Part shown: one piece after another, positions 7,512-14,312 of the stretch
Layout: each line of letters starts with the position of its first letter
Numbering within the stretch: the stretch's first letter is position 1
From: a virus
Strand: one strand, 5' to 3'
DNA: 20,237 nt
Virus record (IMG/VR): IMGVR_UViG_3300042934_001108
Span: 1 to 20,237 of that record
The notes under the pieces: model-generated
Seen by the model: only the letters and a program-made list of their open reading frames with translations
The model's database searches: none
What the model was told of the DNA's origin: nothing
Program-made: the position numbers and the translations under genes

Positions 7512-7816
7512 TTTTTGGACGGTTCGAGTTGGCTGCCGTATTGTGTTTCGTCCAAGCGTCCTTGCAAAAAAAGGCGAATGATTGAAATAACCTCAAGCGC
7601 ATCTGTACCAGACAGTGATTCCAGATCTTCTGGAACCACGCCGGAGGCCGCTCCTGCGAGCTTAAAAAGGCCACTCGGACTGTTAATCGCTTCGTAAGAC
7701 GGAATACTCAACAGCGCCTTGCCATTGACTCTGTCCAAGTCTAATTCCAACGTTTCAATTTTCTTGTCATCAACTGTAATTGGTGTTTCCAAATCGTACT
7801 TAACAACGTTTCCCAT
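7505..7816 (-). CDS. E: Tail assembly chaperone gpE (phage tail assembly protein)
   Basis: I take ATG 7816, preceded by GGAGGG with six bases spacing, giving 103 residues starting MGNVVKYDLETPITVDDKKI. An in-frame ATG at 7861 would add 15 residues that do not fit the family. The pattern ...YDLETPITVDDKKIETLELD, LDRVNGKALLSIPSYEA, then LSGTDALEVISIIRLFLQGR is that of the P2 gpE-like tail chaperone family. It sits between tube and tape measure as expected and ends in a programmed frameshift site. The short form (gpE) and the slipped form (gpE-E') probably act together to keep the tape measure soluble and start tube polymerisation. Bases 7817-7876 hold only leader sequence. Confidence 0.88.
   Translation of the reverse strand: MGNVVKYDLETPITVDDKKIETLELDLDRVNGKALLSIPSYEAINSPSGLFKLAGAASGVVPEDLESLSGTDALEVISIIRLFLQGRLDETQYGSQLEPSKKS
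7511..7517 (-). promoter_or_regulatory. -1 ribosomal frameshift slippery site (C AAA AAG)
   Basis: On the minus strand the gpE frame reads CCG TCC AAA AAG AGC TGA. The heptamer C-AAA-AAG allows the A-site lysine tRNA to re-pair perfectly (AAG to AAA) after a one-base slip, while the P-site pairs with one mismatch. A slip joins gpE to the open -1 frame at 7380-7511. It lies 3 bases from the gpE stop. I did not identify a clear stimulatory hairpin downstream. Confidence 0.7.
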
Positions 7817-7876
7817 TCGTAACCCTCCAGCAAAGTTTTTAAATTTAATCAATTGCCCCATAGATCGTCACCCACC

Positions 7877-8383
7877 TTAAAGGCCGAGTGCCTTTCGAAC
7901 GTCCTGTAAATAATCTTTTCCTTCGACAACAAATCGATAATTGATCTTGTCTACTTCAACAAGCGTTTGATCATTCACTTGTACTTTGAGGTAAACAACC
8001 TCGATGTCGGTTGACCCGTCCGATGAATTTCCTTTTTGAAATTTTCCAAGATCGGTTTTTACCGCAGATCCTTGAACCACAACGCGGACAGATTCAATTT
8101 TCTGTTGTCCATTATCGTTGTATTGGTTTGCTCCGCGGCAGTCATAAAATTGTGCGTCAGGGCTGCTCAAAGAAGCCATTGACTGGTTCAGGGTCTTCCA
8201 ATTCATTGTGAGTTTCATCGATTGAAAGTGACCAATAACGGGTGCATCATATTCTCCGGCGATTCCTGCCCCCGAAACAGTTTGCGTCATCGTTTCCATG
8301 GACGGCAATTGAATATCTGCCACGCCAAGTTGCTGACCGCCCTTATAAACACGAAAGTCATTCAAAAATTCCGGTACACTCAT
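7877..8383 (-). CDS. FII: Major tail tube protein (P2 gpFII family)
   Basis: 168 residues, the usual size for the contractile-tail tube subunit. It shows the family pattern PEFLNDFRVYKGGQQLGVADIQLPSMETMTQTVSGAGIAGEYDAPVIGHFQSMKLTMNWKTL in its first 65 residues, and a C-terminal KINYRFVVEGKDYLQDVRKALGL. The protein forms hexameric rings that stack on the baseplate as the DNA channel. It follows the sheath gene by 17 bases, as in P2 and Mu-like phages, and its ATG has GAAGGGGG at good spacing. Confidence 0.94.
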   Translation of the reverse strand: MSVPEFLNDFRVYKGGQQLGVADIQLPSMETMTQTVSGAGIAGEYDAPVIGHFQSMKLTMNWKTLNQSMASLSSPDAQFYDCRGANQYNDNGQQKIESVRVVVQGSAVKTDLGKFQKGNSSDGSTDIEVVYLKVQVNDQTLVEVDKINYRFVVEGKDYLQDVRKALGL

Positions 8384-8400
8384 GCGTCAAATCCCCCTTC

Positions 8401-9846
8401 TTATGCGAACAGAGTCGCTAAATATGACGTGTCGTATTCAAGCTTGAACTCAATATCTTCGGCTGGGGTCGGAACTCCTAACTGCACGGTGAAGACGATT
8501 TTTCCGTCCAACAAGCTCGTCGTCGGGTTGTCCTCCGGTTTAAATAAAACCTTTCCGCCAAGCAGTGCATCACCAGCCAAACCGTTAAGCCAAACATTGA
8601 TGCTGTCAATAAACGAATCAATCAAACGGCGATTCGTGGGATCATCCACATTGTGCCAGAACGAAAGAATGATCGAATTTCCGATCCATAAAAACATGCG
8701 TTTTACCGGAATGAACACATCTTTAACATCAGTCGTTGACGGATAAGCGCTCGTGCGATTTCCCCATAGTTTCAATCCGCCGATGAAGTTCAATGCGGTC
8801 ACAATCCCATTACTGTTCAAATAATTTACTTGAGCAAGGTCAAGTTGCGCGTCTTCTCCGTCGATAACCAGACAATCCGCTTGCAACGATTTATTCGATG
8901 GGCTGACGTATGGCAGATCATCATTGGCTCCGTCTACTTGAGCAATCAAAGCAGCTGCATGCGAAGAAAAGTTGTACGTTTTAGAGCCAAGTTTCAAATC
9001 AGCATAGGTCACGATCTGCTCTGGACTGACCAGACCGTGCTCATCTTTGTAGGCTGGGGCAGCCGTATAAACCTTTGCTGATGCATCATCAATCTCGGCA
9101 ATGCTGATTGCGTTGAACACGCCATTAATGTTCTTGACTTTCGCTCGCATGACAGCTGCAACAGTTGAATCTTTACTGTACTTAGGAGCAATTAGTGTGC
9201 CTGGAACTAAGCGAAATTGAGGGAATACGGCGTTGATCAATTCAAGCCCTGTACTCTTACCTGTTTCGGCATCGTATCCACCAATCACATCATTAACAGT
9301 GACTTCTTCAGGATCGAGATAGTCGTATATGACGCTTAGAGTTGCGTCGTCTGTAGTAACTTGTCCGCTCGCTAATGTAGCAACCGCAACTTTCCCTTCA
9401 TCATCGAACGAAGCGGTATAGTCTTGATTTGCTACCAAGTCACCAGTAACACCACTTGCTGTTACCTTAAGCGAAGCCAGCAGTATCCCTTCACGATCAA
9501 TGATGCCTACTCGACTTTTTGTTGTGATGGATTCAGGAGTTGAGACACTTTTTTTGTGTTTTCCTGGGTCAAGTACATTGATGAAAACAACTGGCGCGAC
9601 TCCATACAATTTAAAATGGGTATCAATCACTTCACAGAGCGTGAATTTTTCAAAATCCGATGATGTGCCAAGCACTTTCTCAGCATCACCAATGGAATAA
9701 GCCAAAATGGGTTTGTTGACTGCCGTAAGGTCGCCCTGATTAATCGGTGCAGTACCGACAACAACGGTCAATCCCGCTGTTGCTTGAACCGGAGACTGAA
9801 CCCCAGTCGGTTGTTCAGAATAGCGAACACCATGAAAAAAAGCCAC
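8401..9846 (-). CDS. FI: Tail sheath protein (P2 gpFI family)
   Basis: 481 residues with a GTG start (9846) preceded by GAGAGGATGATGAAAC. N-terminal FFHGVRYSEQPTGVQSPVQATAGLTVVVGTAP is typical of P2-like sheath proteins. A variable insertion domain (about 110-190) follows. The C-terminal half has NFIGGLKLWGNRTSAYPST, KRMFLWIGNSIILSFWHNVDDPTNRRLIDSFIDSINVWLNGLAGDALLGG and a final VQLGVPTPAEDIEFKLEYDTSYLATLF. The sheath contracts to drive the tube through the cell wall, so this gene defines the particle as a contractile-tailed (myovirus-type) phage or phage-tail-like particle. Confidence 0.96.
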   Translation of the reverse strand: MAFFHGVRYSEQPTGVQSPVQATAGLTVVVGTAPINQGDLTAVNKPILAYSIGDAEKVLGTSSDFEKFTLCEVIDTHFKLYGVAPVVFINVLDPGKHKKSVSTPESITTKSRVGIIDREGILLASLKVTASGVTGDLVANQDYTASFDDEGKVAVATLASGQVTTDDATLSVIYDYLDPEEVTVNDVIGGYDAETGKSTGLELINAVFPQFRLVPGTLIAPKYSKDSTVAAVMRAKVKNINGVFNAISIAEIDDASAKVYTAAPAYKDEHGLVSPEQIVTYADLKLGSKTYNFSSHAAALIAQVDGANDDLPYVSPSNKSLQADCLVIDGEDAQLDLAQVNYLNSNGIVTALNFIGGLKLWGNRTSAYPSTTDVKDVFIPVKRMFLWIGNSIILSFWHNVDDPTNRRLIDSFIDSINVWLNGLAGDALLGGKVLFKPEDNPTTSLLDGKIVFTVQLGVPTPAEDIEFKLEYDTSYLATLFA

Positions 9847-9852
9847 GTTTCA

Positions 9853-10146
9853 TCATCCTCTCAATTCTTTTTTTGCAGAATTAAAAAACGTCTGTTCAGC
9901 GCTTCCGGGCTGTGACAAACGTTTTTCAAAATCATTCAGCTGAGTTACGGAAACAAACAAGGGTTTAATCGACGGATACTTTTTCAAATCAACATAGTCG
10001 GGAATTCCGCGCGTTAACACGGTATTTTGGAGCAAAACGCCGCCGGGCAACGTCGGTCCCAAATAAATTAATGGTCCATCTTGTTTCATTTGTTTCGGTG
10101 TAACAGCTACAGGTGAATCTTGATTTTTTTTTACTGGGTCAGGCAT
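9853..10146 (-). CDS. Small conserved prophage protein upstream of sheath, function unknown
   Basis: 97 residues starting MPDPVKKNQD, with AGGAGG before its ATG. It overlaps the preceding gene by 16 bases and ends 6 bases before the sheath start. The core GPLIYLGPTLPGGVLLQNTVLTRGIPDYVDLKKYPSIKPLFVSVTQLNDFEKRL resembles small proteins I recall as common just upstream of sheath genes in Gram-positive prophages (pattern YLGP.I.GG.L....F..G.P......... P.I..LFV.V..L). I know no experimentally assigned function. The conserved place between tail terminator and sheath suggests a role in tail or neck assembly, as inference only. Confidence 0.7.
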   Translation of the reverse strand: MPDPVKKNQDSPVAVTPKQMKQDGPLIYLGPTLPGGVLLQNTVLTRGIPDYVDLKKYPSIKPLFVSVTQLNDFEKRLSQPGSAEQTFFNSAKKELRG

Positions 10147-10631
10147 TGTAAAACCTCCTCATCTTGTATCTCAGGAACAACGTACTGAACATTTGAATAA
10201 CCGATCCAATACGGCGTTTCCTGTTCTTCCGGAATCGACGTTGAATAAGATCCCTTTTTCAACCGGAACGACACGATGTTCTGCTTCTTTTTCAACGCGA
10301 TCTTAATTCTGTTTAAAATGTTCAACACATCACGGTAGCCTTGCTGAACGTCTGAACAATAAATGCCGGCAATAATTCGGAACTCAGCTACCGTATCATC
10401 ACCCGTTTCTCGTTCCTCCAAGAAGCGAATAATGATAGAAGGGTAGTCGTCTGTATCGTCAACCGGTGCGTTCTTCATGCGCGAAGCCTTTTTTTCTTCA
10501 AGGTACTGCATGCATACCTTCGGAGTCTTTTCTTTGCCATCGTCTGTTTTTAGAACAAAGTCGCTCACATTATCGGATATTACTTTTTTTAGGGCATCCA
10601 TTAAGTCCAAATTAGTAGATAGCAATGTCAA
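10131..10631 (-). CDS. Probable tail terminator/completion protein
   Basis: 166 residues. The visible elements are an N-terminal helix, a QYLEEKKASRMKNAP and DDYPSIIIRFLEE strand region, a RIIAGIYCSDVQQGYRDVLNILNRIKIAL helix, and a C-terminal TPYWIGYSNVQYVVPEIQ. Proteins with this layout (a strand, then G.Y...... GY.DV.N....I, then PYP.W.GY....Y..P) usually occupy the slot between gpZ-like protein and sheath and are taken as tail terminator or head-tail joining proteins. The start is TTG (10631, or a second TTG at 10625) with GGAAG upstream. It overlaps the gpZ stop by 4 bases. Function is inferred from position. Confidence 0.6.
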   Translation of the reverse strand: MTLLSTNLDLMDALKKVISDNVSDFVLKTDDGKEKTPKVCMQYLEEKKASRMKNAPVDDTDDYPSIIIRFLEERETGDDTVAEFRIIAGIYCSDVQQGYRDVLNILNRIKIALKKKQNIVSFRLKKGSYSTSIPEEQETPYWIGYSNVQYVVPEIQDEEVLQCLTQ

Positions 10632-11191
10632 TCACTTCCTTCAATCACACGGCTGAGTTCATGTTGCAGTCGTTGATTCAACCGCTCTTGGGCCTTTTCT
10701 TCTACCCATTGGCTGACCAAAGGTTGAGCAATCATTTGTGGAATTGCCGGACCAAATCGTTCATTGATAGGGAAACGGTGTTTCCCAGCTCGCAAAAAGA
10801 CGCCCATATGCCCACTTCTCATATGAGCGACGAATGCACTCCCTAACGGTTTCAACCCTTCCGAACGTTTGACGGCTGCCTTTATTGGCACTTTTCTCAA
10901 AGGCTGCACCGTCTTGGGCAATACACGAAAAGCGTAGAGAGGGATGCGTTTTCCCTTCGATTGCACTGAAGCGCTTAGATTACCTGCGTATGCTTGCCGA
11001 ATTTTAATGGTTTTCAGGACATCGCCATGCTTCACATAGTATTTTTCGCGAGCTTTTCGTCCCGCCTCGGTTCGCGCAGTTGTTGCAGCTCGGTTGATCG
11101 CCCTTGCCACAACTATTGGAATCTTTTTTGGCGTATCATGGAGTAAATCTTGAAGACGATTGAAATGCTCGACTGTTATTTGAACCGGCAT
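10628..11191 (-). CDS. Z: Prophage minor tail protein Z-like (gpZ)
   Basis: 187 basic residues. The N-terminal half has the family signature: HFNRLQDLLHDTPKKIPIVVARAINRAATTARTEAGRKAREKYYVKHGDVLKTIKIRQA, followed by SKGKRIPLYAFRVLPKTVQP and a C-terminal GAGKHRFPINERFGPAIPQMI-like region (RAGKHRFPINERFGPAIPQMIAQPLV). Lambda gpZ sits at the upper end of the tail and is needed for correct head-tail joining. ATG 11191 follows AAGGAGGCGATCAT. It lies after the FII-like gene, where lambda also has Z. This is the point at which the lambda-like head module meets the P2-like tail module. Confidence 0.85.
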   Translation of the reverse strand: MPVQITVEHFNRLQDLLHDTPKKIPIVVARAINRAATTARTEAGRKAREKYYVKHGDVLKTIKIRQAYAGNLSASVQSKGKRIPLYAFRVLPKTVQPLRKVPIKAAVKRSEGLKPLGSAFVAHMRSGHMGVFLRAGKHRFPINERFGPAIPQMIAQPLVSQWVEEKAQERLNQRLQHELSRVIEGSD

Positions 11192-11203
11192 ATGATCGCC
11201 TCC

Positions 11204-11536
11204 TTATGAACGATTTGCTGTGATTTGTACTGAAATTAATCCGTTTTCTTCTGTGGCTGCGTTCACTGTATAATCTTTGCCATCAAGACTCAATTTTTCT
11301 CTGGGAGCCGGCTTGTCCATATCGCTTGCTCGAACATAAAAGGTTTTCGATTCATTAAAAATACCTTGAGTCATTGAAAACATTTCTGCAGACATCATCC
11401 GTTCGCGCTGAGAAAATTGATCGTCGTCGATAACAAGATCAACATCGACACCATCAATCTGATGTGTTTCTGCGAACTCTTTCAAGTTTAAAAACGCATT
11501 CAGATCGTCACTCAGACATTCTTTGAACGATTTCAT
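11204..11536 (-). CDS. Head-tail joining protein, lambda gpFII-like
   Basis: 110 residues with the pattern DDLNAFLNLKEFAETHQIDGVDVDLVIDDDQF, then GIFNESKTFYVRASDMDKPAPREKLSLDGKDYTVNAATEENGLISVQI. That is the layout of lambda gpFII-type head-tail attachment proteins: an N-terminal F....EFA..H.IDG segment followed by a beta-barrel with V.A.D......P..G..L..DG..Y.V......G...I.L. Such proteins form the last ring of the neck before the tail. The ATG overlaps the stop of the preceding gene (ATGA). No clear ribosome-binding site of its own is seen, so translation is probably coupled. Family is assigned from pattern. Confidence 0.72.
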   Translation of the reverse strand: MKSFKECLSDDLNAFLNLKEFAETHQIDGVDVDLVIDDDQFSQRERMMSAEMFSMTQGIFNESKTFYVRASDMDKPAPREKLSLDGKDYTVNAATEENGLISVQITANRS

Positions 11537-11760
11537 ATTTTCAATCCGGTGTCAGGCCCGCCTTGTTCTCCGTCATCATCGGGGGGCATACCATTTGGCT
11601 GCTCCCCAGTAGGCTTTTTTGGGATGCCCTTCACCGCTTCGGCATACCCCGCTTTGATCAGCCGATTTTCTTCTTTTTTCGTCAGATCATCAATCGTTTC
11701 ACCGGGATTATAATCTTTGCCCTTTGATCGGATCTTAATTTGCTTTGCAATTACGCTCAT
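11533..11760 (-). CDS. Small head-tail region protein, function unknown
   Basis: 75 residues. ATG 11760 is preceded by AAAAGGAGG at eight bases spacing. Residues 5-45 show the short pattern KQIKIRSKGKDYNPGETIDDLTKKEENRLIKAGYAEAV, seen in many small phage proteins that sit between major capsid and connector genes. The rest (KPTGEQPNGMPPDDDGEQGGPDTG) is low-complexity, Pro/Gly/Asp rich and probably disordered. It lies where lambda has gpFI, a packaging accessory protein, but I see no direct similarity to FI. Gene is real (start signal, spacing, ATGA overlap with the next gene), function is open. Confidence 0.65.
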   Translation of the reverse strand: MSVIAKQIKIRSKGKDYNPGETIDDLTKKEENRLIKAGYAEAVKGIPKKPTGEQPNGMPPDDDGEQGGPDTGLKI

Positions 11761-11775
11761 GTGGGCATCCTCCTT

Positions 11776-12825
11776 TTACAGAACTTCTAGAACAGCCCAG
11801 CCATCAATATTGCATGGGCACGGAAGTGGCCGGCTAGAAATCTTAAGCATTTTGATTTCGTTGATATTGTCCGCCCATTGTTTCGGAACGCGAGTACCTT
11901 CGTACGTGACAAAATTTCCGTTTTCAAGCTGAGTCACTGCACCATACATAAACTTTCCATCGCCAGGAAGAGCCATGAGCACTTGGTTAGCCGGTACATA
12001 CGGTTGTGTATTTCCTTCGTCGTCCTCATACCAGTCGTTGTAGGTGTAGATGTCAAGACCCAGTTCATTTATCCTTCCAATGAAAGTAACTGCGTCCGAT
12101 TTAATCGTTGGGTTGAAGTTGCCAAGATACATGTTGCGGACATCAAGCAACTTTTGGATTTTCGCATTATTTCTGAACGCTTTAAGCGCAGACGTTCCCA
12201 TGACGAGCACAGTCGGTGCACGACCAGAATTTTTAATCACATCCAACCGTTTATCTTCGAGTTGCCCGTAAATGTCAGCCGTATCTTGATCCCACTTTTC
12301 GGCACCGGTCAAAACAGTTTTTCCTGTGAAACCGAAATCGATTTCATCTTCCGTGATGTTTTTAGAGTCGCTGTCTGCATAGCCTTTGGCGATTACCTTT
12401 CCCGAGAAAAGTAATTGTGCAGCCATCCATTCTTCACGTCGGGCAATCGCTTCGTCCAACTCCTGCAGGTCTTTCGCAAGCAGTTCTGCTTGTCGGTCTG
12501 CAGGTGTCCGATTGCTGATCAGGCTTTCGTTAAAAGCACGATTCGAGAGGTCATCAATCGTCAGCGACCGCTGTGGAGCAAGCCGAGGTGCAGCGTATTC
12601 AAATGTCTTGTAACCTTGTCGATCCATGGTAATTCCGCCTACTCGTGGTGCTACAAACGCTGCCATTTTACGTTTACCTTTTCGATAATCGAGCAGAACT
12701 TTATCCGTTACAAATGTTTCTGCAGGCATTGAAAAAAATGTGTCTTTTAGAAACGAGTGTACCGGTAATAGCAGATCCAGAACGCATTTCATTGTCGTGG
12801 TTTTGTAAATGTTAATATTTGCCAT
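11776..12825 (-). CDS. E: Major capsid protein (lambda gpE family)
   Basis: 349 residues, close to lambda gpE (341). Family features: N-terminal ANINIYKTTTMKCVLDLLLPVHSFLKDTFF, the FVTDKVLLDYRKGKRKMAAFVAPRVGGITMDRQGYKTFEYAAPRLAPQRSLT region, AEL(L)AKDLQELDEAIARREEWMAAQLLFSGKV, and the C-terminal LDIYTYNDWYEDDEGNTQPYVPANQVLM and TYEGTRVPKQWADN motifs. It builds the T-number shell with the HK97-type fold. It follows the decoration gene D by 16 bases, as in lambda, and GGAGGGG precedes its ATG. The most abundant virion protein expected from this cluster. The symbol is lambda's E, distinct from the P2-type tail gene E at 7505-7816. Confidence 0.95.
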   Translation of the reverse strand: MANINIYKTTTMKCVLDLLLPVHSFLKDTFFSMPAETFVTDKVLLDYRKGKRKMAAFVAPRVGGITMDRQGYKTFEYAAPRLAPQRSLTIDDLSNRAFNESLISNRTPADRQAELLAKDLQELDEAIARREEWMAAQLLFSGKVIAKGYADSDSKNITEDEIDFGFTGKTVLTGAEKWDQDTADIYGQLEDKRLDVIKNSGRAPTVLVMGTSALKAFRNNAKIQKLLDVRNMYLGNFNPTIKSDAVTFIGRINELGLDIYTYNDWYEDDEGNTQPYVPANQVLMALPGDGKFMYGAVTQLENGNFVTYEGTRVPKQWADNINEIKMLKISSRPLPCPCNIDGWAVLEVL

Positions 12826-12841
12826 TATCTATTTCCCCTCC

Positions 12842-13222
12842 TCAGTAAGCCTGGTTGTCTTTCAGAAAAATGCCCTTGGTTCGTAAAACGTCTTCATGGG
12901 TATCGGCAGTGTCTGTGCCACCGAACGCAAGCGCTTTGCGATTGAATAAGCCCGATGCATAAGCTTGTGCGACAAGTGGATCTGTTCCAACCGTTACATC
13001 GTCGGTCAAAATAGCGTCTGCTGTTTGGGTACCGTCGGCTTTTGTGCTATCAACGGGAGCTGCTTGTTTTGTTTCTGTAACAATTCCGAGAACAGTTCCT
13101 CGCTTCAATTCGCCCAGCCCGGATTTTAGCGTTACTCCTTTTACTAGGATCGCGACAGACAAATCACTGATTAAGTTGTCCGGAACATACTCGCCAAAAT
13201 TCCTATTCACAAGATTCGCCAT
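12842..13222 (-). CDS. D: Head decoration protein D (lambda gpD-like)
   Basis: 126 residues. The gpD-like pattern is clear: FGEYVPDNLISDLSVAILVKGVTLKSGLGELKRGTVLGIVTE, then ADAILTDDVTVGTDPLVAQAYASGLFNRKALAF and a C-terminal HEDVLRTKGIFLKDNQAY. In lambda, gpD trimers bind the expanded capsid and hold it against DNA pressure. The ATG follows GAGGAGGCGAAATAAC and overlaps neither neighbour: the protease stop is 1 base upstream. Family call is strong. The symbol here is lambda's D, not the P2 hub gene D at 2964-3962. Confidence 0.92.
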   Translation of the reverse strand: MANLVNRNFGEYVPDNLISDLSVAILVKGVTLKSGLGELKRGTVLGIVTETKQAAPVDSTKADGTQTADAILTDDVTVGTDPLVAQAYASGLFNRKALAFGGTDTADTHEDVLRTKGIFLKDNQAY

Positions 13223-13223
13223 G

Positions 13224-13598
13224 TTATTTCGCCTCCTCTCGTCTCTTTGGATTCATGTGATTCAAAATTGATGTAACGGCAATATTTTCTTCGTCTGCTC
13301 CGCCACCTGCAGGCGGAACTTCTTGTCCGACGCCCGCATTACCGTTGAGTTCAGCTTGGCGCGCACTGATAAATTGCTGAGAGAGTTGTCCGTCGTTCTT
13401 CATCGCCTGAAATGCGAGCTCCGGGGCAGTCATCGGCTCCTCAAATTTCGCCCTATTTAACAGTTCAGGCGAGATATTTGCCGCGATTTCTTCAATTCCT
13501 TTGATTCGTTCTCGCTCAGTAGCGACCGCATCATTCGTGATCTCATCACAAAGTGACGGGTATTTCTGTTTCAATTCTTCCTTATTTTTAATTTCCAC
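13224..13598 (-). CDS. Nu3-like capsid scaffold from internal start within protease gene
   Basis: In the protease frame, GTG at 13598-13596 (codon 239) is preceded by a perfect GGAGGAGG (13614-13607) at eight bases spacing. Initiation there would give a 124-residue product starting MEIKNKEELKQKYPSLCDEI and ending with the protease C-terminus. The content is right for a scaffold: charged helices, no catalytic residues, a Gly/Pro linker, a basic tail (NPKRREEAK). Lambda makes its scaffold Nu3 from just such an internal start in gene C. The signal is seen directly. That it is used is an inference. The Glu-Glu codons alone would not need to give GGAGGAGG at exact initiation spacing before GTG. 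Confidence 0.7.
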   Translation of the reverse strand: MEIKNKEELKQKYPSLCDEITNDAVATERERIKGIEEIAANISPELLNRAKFEEPMTAPELAFQAMKNDGQLSQQFISARQAELNGNAGVGQEVPPAGGGADEENIAVTSILNHMNPKRREEAK

Positions 13599-14312
13599 TT
13601 CAAAAACCTCCTCCAAATTGACTTTTTTGCCGATCTTATCCTGAATTGATGGACGTGTCGGCAAATGATTAATATCGAACTGTACGCTGTTCACAATGAG
13701 GAACTTTCCATCATTGGAAACAGACGATTCAACCTCTTCAAACATAATTTCATCAACAAAGCCTTTTTCTTTTGCTTCACGCGCTGTCATCCAAGTGGTA
13801 TCGTCCATCAATTCTGTGAGTTCGTCCTCTGACAGCCCGGTTTTTTGCGTATACGCTTCGATGATCGCCGCTTTAGCGGTATCAAGCATATCTGCCTGTT
13901 TCCGCAAATCTTTGCCCTCGAAATAGCCCATAAGACCAGCTAATGGATTATGAATCATGATTTGCGCACTTGCCGGTGCCTTGATTGTGTCGCCCGCCAT
14001 CATAATGATGGTTGCGGCACTGGCTGCAAGTCCGTCAACTTTGACAGTGATATCTGCCGAATGATCTTTGAGTAGTGAATAAATGGTCGTTGCCGCGAAA
14101 ACGTCACCGCCACCGCTGTTGATTCGAACGACTATGTTTTGAACATCGCCCAATTCAACTAAGTCGTCACGAAACAGCTTTGGCGTGACTACGTCTTCCC
14201 ACCATGACTGGCTTGATGCTATGGTCGAATAGATGGTTAGTTCAGCTTCATTCTCGTTTTTTTGAGTGAAGTTCCAAAACTTATTCTTGTTTATCCCCAC
14301 TGTTTTCCCCAT
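13224..14312 (-). CDS. C: Capsid maturation protease, ClpP fold (lambda gpC-like)
   Basis: 362 residues from ATG 14312, which has AAGGAGG at eight bases spacing. An in-frame GTG at 14321 overlaps that site and is unlikely. ClpP-type features: IVVRINSGGGDVFAATTIYSLL (oxyanion region), Ser98 in LAASAATIIMMAGD, His121 in QIMIHNPLAG, and a DDTTWMTAREAKEKGFVDEI segment with Asp170/171 as likely third residue. After about residue 200 the protein changes to a charged, helical scaffold-like region (ELKQKYPSLCDEI, TERERIKGIEEIA) ending in a Gly/Pro-rich stretch. It overlaps the portal gene by 32 bases. By analogy with lambda it would digest the scaffold during capsid maturation. Confidence 0.93.
   Translation of the reverse strand: MGKTVGINKNKFWNFTQKNENEAELTIYSTIASSQSWWEDVVTPKLFRDDLVELGDVQNIVVRINSGGGDVFAATTIYSLLKDHSADITVKVDGLAASAATIIMMAGDTIKAPASAQIMIHNPLAGLMGYFEGKDLRKQADMLDTAKAAIIEAYTQKTGLSEDELTELMDDTTWMTAREAKEKGFVDEIMFEEVESSVSNDGKFLIVNSVQFDINHLPTRPSIQDKIGKKVNLEEVFEVEIKNKEELKQKYPSLCDEITNDAVATERERIKGIEEIAANISPELLNRAKFEEPMTAPELAFQAMKNDGQLSQQFISARQAELNGNAGVGQEVPPAGGGADEENIAVTSILNHMNPKRREEAK

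Noticed and set aside
7432-7674. 80-codon frame after gpE as the gpE' product
   Set aside because: It is in the other alternative frame, ends well before the tape measure and has an unlikely composition. The -1 frame at 7380-7511 runs up to the tape-measure start and fits the slippery site.
8222-8746. 174-codon plus-strand frame opposite tube and sheath
   Set aside because: It is antisense to two strongly assigned structural genes and crosses their junction without start signals.
11878-12414. 178-codon plus-strand frame opposite the major capsid gene
   Set aside because: It is an antisense shadow of a well-assigned gene and no known protein pattern is seen.
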